Source: Isoetes taiwanensis (Eukaryota > Streptophyta > Lycopodiopsida > Isoetales > Isoetaceae). From it: DNA of 64,000 nt. Position numbers and translations under genes: made by a program. Under the pieces are notes generated by a model. It saw only the letters and a list, made by a program, of their open reading frames with translations, did not search any database and was not told where the DNA came from. The stretch lies in the NCBI GenBank assembly GCA_021234155.1, contig JAJEKV010000097.1:622001-686000 (forward strand), in the 5' to 3' direction. Positions 58,015 through 64,000 of this stretch are shown here, in pieces (the first letter of the stretch is position 1; every line of letters starts with the position of its first letter).

Positions 58015-58811
58015 TCAAGTGAAGACTATATATTCAGTTAATGTGCGGCGGATCTCCACACCCAATTCATATGGGTCTGGATCAGTGTTCGCACGTGGTT
58101 CTTCTGCTTCATCTGCCTCATTCTCCTCGATCTCTTCTTCTTCTCCTCGTCTTATTCGCCACTGCCTTACTTGCTCCAACTCTTCCTCGATATCTGCCTC
58201 ACCAATATCAATAAGCAGATTATGGAGAATACAACATGCATGAGCAAGAGTTGGAACATTCTCCGGCTTCATCTTAAGTTTCGTATCGAGACATCGGAAC
58301 TTGCACTTTAATAGTCCAAACGCTTGCTCCACATATAACATTCCCGTGCCAACTTCTTGTTGAAGATGTTCTCTACATTTCAAAACGAATCGCATTTAGA
58401 ACATGAATTGAATTTAAACAAAAACATAAACTATTAATCAATACCAGCATATGATAAAAGTTGAACATCCCCTTCATATGGTGTGATCAACCAAGGGGAG
58501 CAATGGTAGCCTTTGTCTCCTAAGAAATAGGGTCTCAATTCTCTATGGTCCATGCTCATGATAGGACTTTGCAAGATTTGACGTTCTTGAATCCTCCTTG
58601 CTATCCCTGAATTTCTTAGCACACGTACATCATGCACTGATCCTGGGTACCCACAAAATATATCTAGAAACCTTCTTTTTGTATCAACAATAGCTTGCAT
58701 GATAATGCTAAATCTACATTTCCTATCATAATAATCCAATCCAGCAGGTCCACATGGTTGCAATATTTCGAAGTGCGTGCAATCTATGGCACAATTAGTT
58801 TTTATTGTCAT
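58015..58811 (-). pseudogene. Harbinger transposase, catalytic part
   Basis: CAIDCTHFEI (first D), YPGSVHDVRVL (second D), LGDKGYHCSPWLITPY in 58434-58811, then after an intron-like gap VEQAFGLLKCKFR (E) and ACCILHNLLIDIGE in 58015-58395: a DDE_Tnp_4/ALP1-HARBI1 type catalytic domain with all three acidic residues. A donor-like GCTG/GTATTG ends the first block. The C-terminal tail is acidic. No clear acceptor before 58811, so it may be damaged. Confidence 0.85.
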
Positions 58812-58838
58812 TCAATCAAGCAAAATATGTAATTTGAA

Positions 58839-59337
58839 CTAGAAATGAATTATGATTGAAATACCTGCATTTGGAAGCTTCGAAACTTGTTGAAACCCAG
58901 CTATCACTTCTAATAATTGGTCACCTGTTGGAAATACTATCTTATGTCCAAAAACTTTCACAATGGCTTTGCATACTTCCATGACGATCATATGAGCCGT
59001 GCTCTCTCCAATGCCGAACTTTTCAGATAGTGCCAGGTAATCACAACCTTTGAAAAGCTTGTAAAGACAACAAGCTACACGTACATTAACGGGAACGGCT
59101 TTTCTATAATGTGTATCTTTTTTCTCAACCTCATCCTGGAGACTATTGCAAAGAAACATGAACGTAGATTTCTTCATTCTAAACTTTTTTTGCCATCTAC
59201 GATCATCATAGTAAGACATCAAGAATCGGTCAAACCACGTAAAACTTCTTGGTTCCACCCACCATCTACCTTCAGTAGAAGTATCCGCACAAGAAATCTC
59301 CACATGGCCATGTGTTTTCAAGACATTCATCTCGTCA
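58839..59337 (-). pseudogene. Harbinger transposase, N-terminal part (broken by MULE)
   Basis: FRMKKSTFMFLCNSLQDEVE, VNVRVACCLYKLFKGCDYLA, SEKFGIGESTAHMIVMEVC and a GDQLLEVIAGFQ end, the helix-turn-helix half of ALP1-like proteins. The start of the same exon, with MEDDQQAHDIMMV and QEEDNCLKRLI, lies beyond the MULE at 61546-61650; the two parts meet in frame at the target duplication. Confidence 0.85.
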
Positions 59338-59348
59338 TCTATTAAACG

Positions 59349-61534
59349 GGGAATTTTTTTTCTTAGGGCCTTTTTGCTTGGGCACTTTGTTCTTTTATCA
59401 ACAATTAAAGCTTGTAAAAATCCAAATGAAGTGGCCAAAAAGAAAATCTTGGGTTCATTTCGACCATGTGAAGCGGATAAATGGATGGACTACAATGGCC
59501 TGTCATGTTTATGATCCCATGTACGTATTTTTTTACTGCTTTTACTTAATTGCTTTCTTCTCATGTTTATTCATAATAGGATACGAGGTTTGCAAACTAT
59601 TGCCATATGTGAGATGAAAACAGAGGATGTGTCATCTCAAAAGAAATTTTGGAGAAGGTTAAACAAGGTATTGCAGTCCAAAGGCCTTCCTCCAGCCCAA
59701 TTTCATGGATTCATGGCTGACGAGGCCCAAGCTAATTGGAATGTCATTCGAGATATCTTCTTTGAAGGTAAGACATACCCTGAGAAAGAAAGATCTTGTG
59801 TTTTTCACTTTGAACAATGCTTGCAAAGGCAGACCAAGAAGCACTTGAGCCCTGAGAATAGGCAAGTGTTCTTAAATCAATGTAGATTATGGAGACTTTG
59901 CTCGAGCCAAGAGGAAGCAGAAGCCATATATCAAAGCATCTTAGAGTGGCTCTCAGTTTTGGCATCAAGTTCTGATGTCATGGCATTGTCTTCATGGTTG
60001 GCATGGTGGCATCAAAGAGCCAGTAGGTGGGGGAACTTCATGAAAGCCCAGAGCAATATAGATATTGCAATGCATATGCCTGATACAAATCTCTCTGAAT
60101 CCAGACATGGAAGCTGGTTGGCTGCCACTGACTATAGAAGGAACCTCTCTTTATATGATGCTACTCTATTTGATCTTACAGAGGCTATCTTGCAAAGTAC
60201 GAGATACAAATCATATTTGGAGCGCAATTACGTAGGAACGGGCCCAGGACTTTCTACATTGTTTTCAAGGCTACAGGGTAGACTTAATAGTGGTATTAAG
60301 CCTTCTGAGATGTGCTCCGCTGTCAACAAGGAAGTATTCAGACATGGTGTTTTCTTGCATAACACGGGAACAGGAGGAAATGATCAAACAATATTGAAGA
60401 GAAAAAACTTAGATGAAACTGCTACTATTCACAGTGAGCATGGAACACATCGACCAGACAAGGAAGCAAGAAACATATCAAGAGTAGCTAAAGATGATCC
60501 TGTGGTAAGAAATTTGTTTAACAGTAGAGATATTCTTGTGAGGGAAAAAGAAGTTGCCAATACAAACTGGGCAATTCGAAGAACTACAACAGGTAGCAAG
60601 ATCAGATGCCAAGGGAGAGTGAGTATCAATGGCAAAAAATGTGATAAACTTATCAATAAAAGTTTATCATCTATGCCCATTCTTTCTATGGAATCAGATC
60701 ATACAGGAGTGGCAGTTGTGAACAAGTCTTTTGGTTTTGTGGAGATAATTTGAAATGCACATGGTATGCACATGCTAGCATACTTGAGGTGCCTCAGAGA
60801 CCCATTTTATGGCCAGTTGCAGTGGGCACGAACCTCAAACAGGATGAACTTAATATTCTTCAAAATGGTGGCTACAACTTGGAGGGTTTATACAGGACTA
60901 GTGTTGAACCAGCTCATGCATGTGAAGCAGCGATACTGCAACCAGGGCCATCATTGCGACGAGATGGTAAAAGAGTTAAGAGAAGGTCAAAACTGAGTAG
61001 GCAATGCGAAGTGAACCTAGAGAGGAGCAAAGATATGGGTGATGTAAGAATGAGCATGAATGTGGTAGAGGCCAAAAAGCATGTTGATTTCCATTTGGAA
61101 AGGGAGAAGAACATATACACAGTTAGCATCAAGAACGAGTCTGCTTGCACTTGTCCTGACTTCCAAGGCAAAGCATTGAAGAACAACTATACACCTTGCA
61201 AACATATATTCTATGTCCTTACTAAGATATTCGGGAGAGATCCAGTGGTTGACTTGACTTTGATCCAGCCTATTCTACCTGATGCTATTCTGGACAAACT
61301 TCTACAGTCGTACTTGCATTATAATAACTGTTTTTTTTTAGTTCAATTATCTTCTATATTTGGTTGTACTTTTGAGAGCACATGCCTTGTGCCTCTTCTA
61401 TGCATCAATATTCCTGTTTTGTGTCCAATATGAGCAAATTGTAGTTTATACCTTCGTTTTGTCTTCTTATTTGTATCGAAATGGTAGAAAAAGAACAAAA
61501 CGCCCAAGCAAAAAAGCCCTACAAAAATTTGCAC
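59349..61534 (+). mobile_element. MULE-like element inserted in the Harbinger transposase
   Basis: TCTATTAAACG flanks both sides (59338-59348, 61535-61545). Inverted ends: GGGAATTTTTTTTCTTAGGG at the left, and at the right the reverse complement GTGCAAATTTTTGTAGGG, both continuing GC(C/T)TTTTTTGCTTGGGC. 2186 bp. Removing it restores the Harbinger exon in frame. Duplications of 9-11 bp fit MULEs. Confidence 0.88.
59426..61433 (+). pseudogene. MULE-like transposase with SWIM zinc finger, N-terminus missing
   Basis: Exon 1 59426-59520 and exon 2 from 59580 join with GT/AG: WTTMACHVYDP then RGLQTIAICEM, FHGFMADEAQANWNVI (DDE Asp) and SCVFHFEQCLQRQTKK (the conserved C..H). The frame ends at TGA 60751; a one-base shift near 60733 is needed to continue as CTWYAHASILEVPQ. 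The C-terminal block 60750-61433 holds the SWIM finger: ACTCPDF, then TPCKHIFYVL (C-x-C..C-x-H). The usual N-terminal DNA-binding region and first part of the core are absent, so this copy is defective. Confidence 0.82.
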
Positions 61535-61545
61535 TCTATTAAACG

Positions 61546-62023
61546 CTTCAAGCAATTGTCCTCTTCTTGAGTCATGAACAAATTAACATATGAACCCATA
61601 ACCATCATGATATCATGCGCTTGTTGATCATCTTCCATGTCACTAAAACACTGCACAATTAGTGAATTTGTTAGTAGAAGCTTATCATTGGATGATCCAT
61701 AATGCAACATTCAACAATCATAAAAGCTCATTCATATCATAAAAGCTCATTCAACAATCACAAAAGCTCATTTGAAGCTTATCATTGGATACAAAAATCA
61801 TAAAAGCTCGTTCATATAGATTTAAACTTTGAAGACCAATTAGCATGGAAGAGTTTTCAAAATTTCAAAGTTTTAAATCTCTATTCAAATCAAAGTTTTC
61901 AAAGTTTCAAAGATTTCTATTCAAATCTCTCTCCTCCAAGGGTCATTCCATAGCGGGCAATTCAACCTACAAAAACAACCTTGTGTTAAAAATAGTAAAA
62001 TTCTCATATGCGCATTTAGATGA
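61546..62023 (-). other. Harbinger transposase 5' exon and intergenic part
   Basis: 61546-61650 is the transposase start (MEDDQQAHDIMMVMGS, frame entering the target duplication). A diverged repeat of this stretch is at 57785-57900. 61700-62023 is AT-rich with short 'aaaagctcattcaacaatca' and 'aaagttttcaaag' repeats. Confidence 0.65.
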
Positions 62024-62545
62024 TCAACGAAGAGACAAACCTGAATTTGGTGGATGAAATGATGCTTCTTTGGTTGAAAAGTAGCTGCCCATTTTCTCGA
62101 ACGCCCCCGCCATCGCTCCCACTAGAGTACGTTGTAGCTCAAGCTTCTCTTTTTCCACTTCTAATGCTTTTACAAAGTGGCTCTCCATCATTTCTATCAT
62201 TTCCTTGTTATTTTCTGCCATCGTCTTGGATAAAGAGTTAGTATTACTCGCTCTACGTTTTCCAGATGAGGCTTCTTCACCAATACCATGGGGATGGTGA
62301 TCCCCCTCACTAGTACCTCTACTAGTGTCAGCAGTATGCATTGGTTCCACATTAGGCCGGCTTGATTGAAAAGACTCAAACATATTATAAATGGCCTCAT
62401 TAAGAATAGGGAGGTTAAAGTTTTTCTTTTCACTCCTTGACAAAGAAAAATACTCTGGCATCCCTGTCCTCTTGCTAAAATCTGTTGGAATTCGTGGCAC
62501 ATGTGTAGCCTTTACAAAAAGAAAACACGTGGCATCCTTAAGCAC
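62024..62545 (-). pseudogene. Harbinger second protein, Myb/SANT-like type, 5'-truncated
   Basis: TGMPEYFSLSRSEKKNFNLP and ILNEAIYNMFESF are typical of the middle of the Myb/SANT-like partner protein of PIF/Harbinger elements; the C-terminal part has a charged helix (MIEMMESHFVKALEVEKEKL). The N-terminal Myb-like DNA-binding region should lie upstream (above 62545) but the sequence there does not code for it, so it is truncated. Confidence 0.65.
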
Positions 62546-62559
62546 AAAAACACGCTTCT

Positions 62560-63151
62560 GGGAAGCGCGTAACAGAAGAGTATAAGAAAGAGGGGTTATC
62601 TTTCAGCGGCGGAAGGGAGAGAGGTGAGGACAAGCAATCGATCAAGGGAAGCAGATCGAAGATTGAAGCAGACGGAAGGAGGCGCCTTATTGGCAAGGCT
62701 TGGGCGGTTGGATGCATGACAAAGAAGAAGATTGGAAGATCGATCCGTGGGGAGGTAATAGATCCACTGCGGGCGTGATTTACATTCAGCTTTACAGAGT
62801 ATAAAGGGGCTGACCTTTGCACCGCAAGGGAAGGAAGAGATTTCCAATGCATTCGAGTAGATATTCAGGTCGGACAGGTGGTTGCAGCCAAGGTTGAGCT
62901 TGGGCTGTCGGGAGCTTCATAAGGCCTTTTGACTTGCATTCTTGGCTTGCTGGGATACTGCTCGATTTCCAACAAAGGGTATCGTGAGTTCGAAATCGAT
63001 CCGGCTGGTGCAATTTATCGGGCCAGTTCAGAACTTATTCTGCAAGGAAGCCCGAATTAGTGGAAAGGAGTAGACACAAGTTTGGGTCGGATTTTTGCAT
63101 TTTGGATTTGCTGAAGGCAGGAGACAGCCGAGTGGCACAGTACATTCAAAT
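62560..63151. other. non-coding, possible leader or LTR part of the copia element
   Basis: Moderate GC, no gag-like frame and no clear LTR boundary visible. Confidence 0.35.
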
Positions 63152-64000
63152 ATGGCAAGCATGCAAAGTGCGTTATTATTGCGAGTAAGAGAGAGTAGGT
63201 GGAGCCGTGATTATGAACGGCAGGTGTTTGAATATAATAAGAAGAAAATGGTAATTGAGGAGGAGAGATTGGGGGCGATTGGAGCAATTGCTAACTCTCG
63301 AAGAAACAATGGTGTATTAACCATAGATTCAGGGGCCGAGGTTTCTGTGGTAAGCACACCTGAGATATTGCAGCAGGTTAAACGTAATCAAAACCCTGGA
63401 GTGGTCCGGATGGGAAATGGAGTTCTTCAAGAAGTTCATGGACGTGGAACTCTGGAACTAGTAAAGGAAGGTAACACAATTCTTAATGTGCCAAATGTGT
63501 TATATGCGCCGGGTATGTTATTTAATCTCATTTCTGTTGCCAATTTAGTGGATGATGGTTTTGAGTTGAGATTTCACAAAACTGGATGCAAATTTATAAA
63601 AGAGGGTATGAAAACCTTTGAGGCTCAAAGAAATGGAAATTTGTTTGAATTAAACATAGACACGATTAACAAAATTTCGGTTATGAATGATCTGCATACT
63701 TGGCACCTTAGAATGGCACATGTAAATTACAACAGTATTGAGACTGCAAAAAAACATAAATTGTTAGATGGGTTGACGTTTGATGATGAAGAGCATGGTG
63801 TGTGTGAGGCTTGTATGCTAGGAAAGCAAACTAGACTTCCTTTTAAAAATAAAGGACGACGAGCAACTGAGTTGCTTGAGTTGGTGCACTCTGACGTGTG
63901 TGGACCCATGCAAGTACAAAGTCTAGGGGGCAAATCCTATTTTGCTACTTTTATAGATGATTTTAGCAGGCGTACCAAGTGTTATTATCTCCGCTCAAAG
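63152..64000 (+). CDS. pol: Ty1/copia pol, open at window end
   Basis: Open frame of 283 codons from ATG 63152 without a stop. Protease site VLTIDSGAEVSVVS (D-S-G), then NVLYAPGMLFNLISV, the GAG-pre-integrase zinc finger (TWHLRMAHVNYNSI and GVCEACMLGKQTRLPF, H..H..C-x2-C) and the start of the integrase (LVHSDVCGPMQVQSLGGKSY, FIDDFSRRTKCYYL). No gag or zinc knuckle precedes it: only about 65 charged residues. It may be 5'-truncated, or the ATG marks a late internal start. The intact frame suggests a younger insertion than its neighbours. Confidence 0.88.
   Translation, partial: MASMQSALLLRVRESRWSRDYERQVFEYNKKKMVIEEERLGAIGAIANSRRNNGVLTIDSGAEVSVVSTPEILQQVKRNQNPGVVRMGNGVLQEVHGRGTLELVKEGNTILNVPNVLYAPGMLFNLISVANLVDDGFELRFHKTGCKFIKEGMKTFEAQRNGNLFELNIDTINKISVMNDLHTWHLRMAHVNYNSIETAKKHKLLDGLTFDDEEHGVCEACMLGKQTRLPFKNKGRRATELLELVHSDVCGPMQVQSLGGKSYFATFIDDFSRRTKCYYLRSK

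Larger units (their letters stand above)
57380..62560 (-). mobile_element. PIF/Harbinger transposon, split by a MULE, right end truncated
   Basis: Left terminus GGGTACCTTCGCAC at 57380 preceded by TAA (the 3-bp target of this superfamily); the same terminus is at 35926-35939. Minus-strand genes: DDE transposase (58015-59337 plus 61546-61650) and a second protein (62024-62545). The subterminal region 57400-57770 carries four copies of 'taagttag..ctaacttaatg.taacggcaat..cttcgca'. No matching right terminus is visible by 63100, so that end is lost or diverged. Confidence 0.82.

Overview
This is TE-rich nuclear DNA of a land plant. Two intact, intron-rich minus-strand host genes lie among nested transposons: a mitochondrial D-lactate dehydrogenase (42735-54759) and the proteasomal ubiquitin receptor RPN13 (55172-57222). 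A starch synthase fragment, tRNA-Leu, a primer site matching plant tRNA-Gln and plant transposon lineages (chromovirus, Tat-like Ty3, PIF/Harbinger, MULE, Ty1/copia, LINE) fit a plant. The density of nested elements and kilobase introns suggest a large genome; a fern or other non-seed plant is my guess, not something the sequence proves.

Layout. 1-2200: LTR-like promoter repeat with a TATA box, degenerate AT-rich repeats, a tRNA-Glu-like stretch and a ~123-bp tandem repeat. 2210-22100: a decayed Ty3 chromovirus on the plus strand. Two extra reading frames precede its gag. The first (2210-3528) ends in a clear histone H3 fold behind a coiled-coil region, the second (3706-5112) is unknown. The gag is cut at 6220/18615 by a 12.4-kb Tat-like LTR retrotransposon in the opposite orientation (6221-18614, 5-bp target duplication, 2.47-kb LTRs), whose reverse transcriptase is itself interrupted by a 1.45-kb repeat (11565-13014). 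After the nested element come the chromovirus protease, a deleted RT, RNase H, integrase and chromodomain, then its 3' LTR from 22100.

23.8-31.4 kb: a copia scrap, a near full-length but frameshifted LINE (minus strand), inverted repeats, a small MULE-type MITE with a 9-bp target duplication, and a tRNA-Leu(UAG) gene with a pseudogene copy. 31.4-42.2 kb: mostly repeats, including a second copy of the RT-interrupting repeat, a six-copy 22-bp palindrome array just upstream of a TATA box, a near-perfect 39-bp hairpin, and a broken starch synthase gene fragment. 42.7-57.2 kb: the two host genes, head to tail, with LINE and tRNA-like insertions in the introns of D-LDH. 57.4-62.6 kb: a PIF/Harbinger element whose transposase exon was split by a MULE-like element (59349-61534, 11-bp target duplication). 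63152-64000: the start of a copia pol that is open at the window edge.

The observation I rate highest is the histone H3-fold reading frame lying directly upstream of, and co-oriented with, a chromovirus gag-pol, together with acceptor-like sites just before each of the three leading reading frames.
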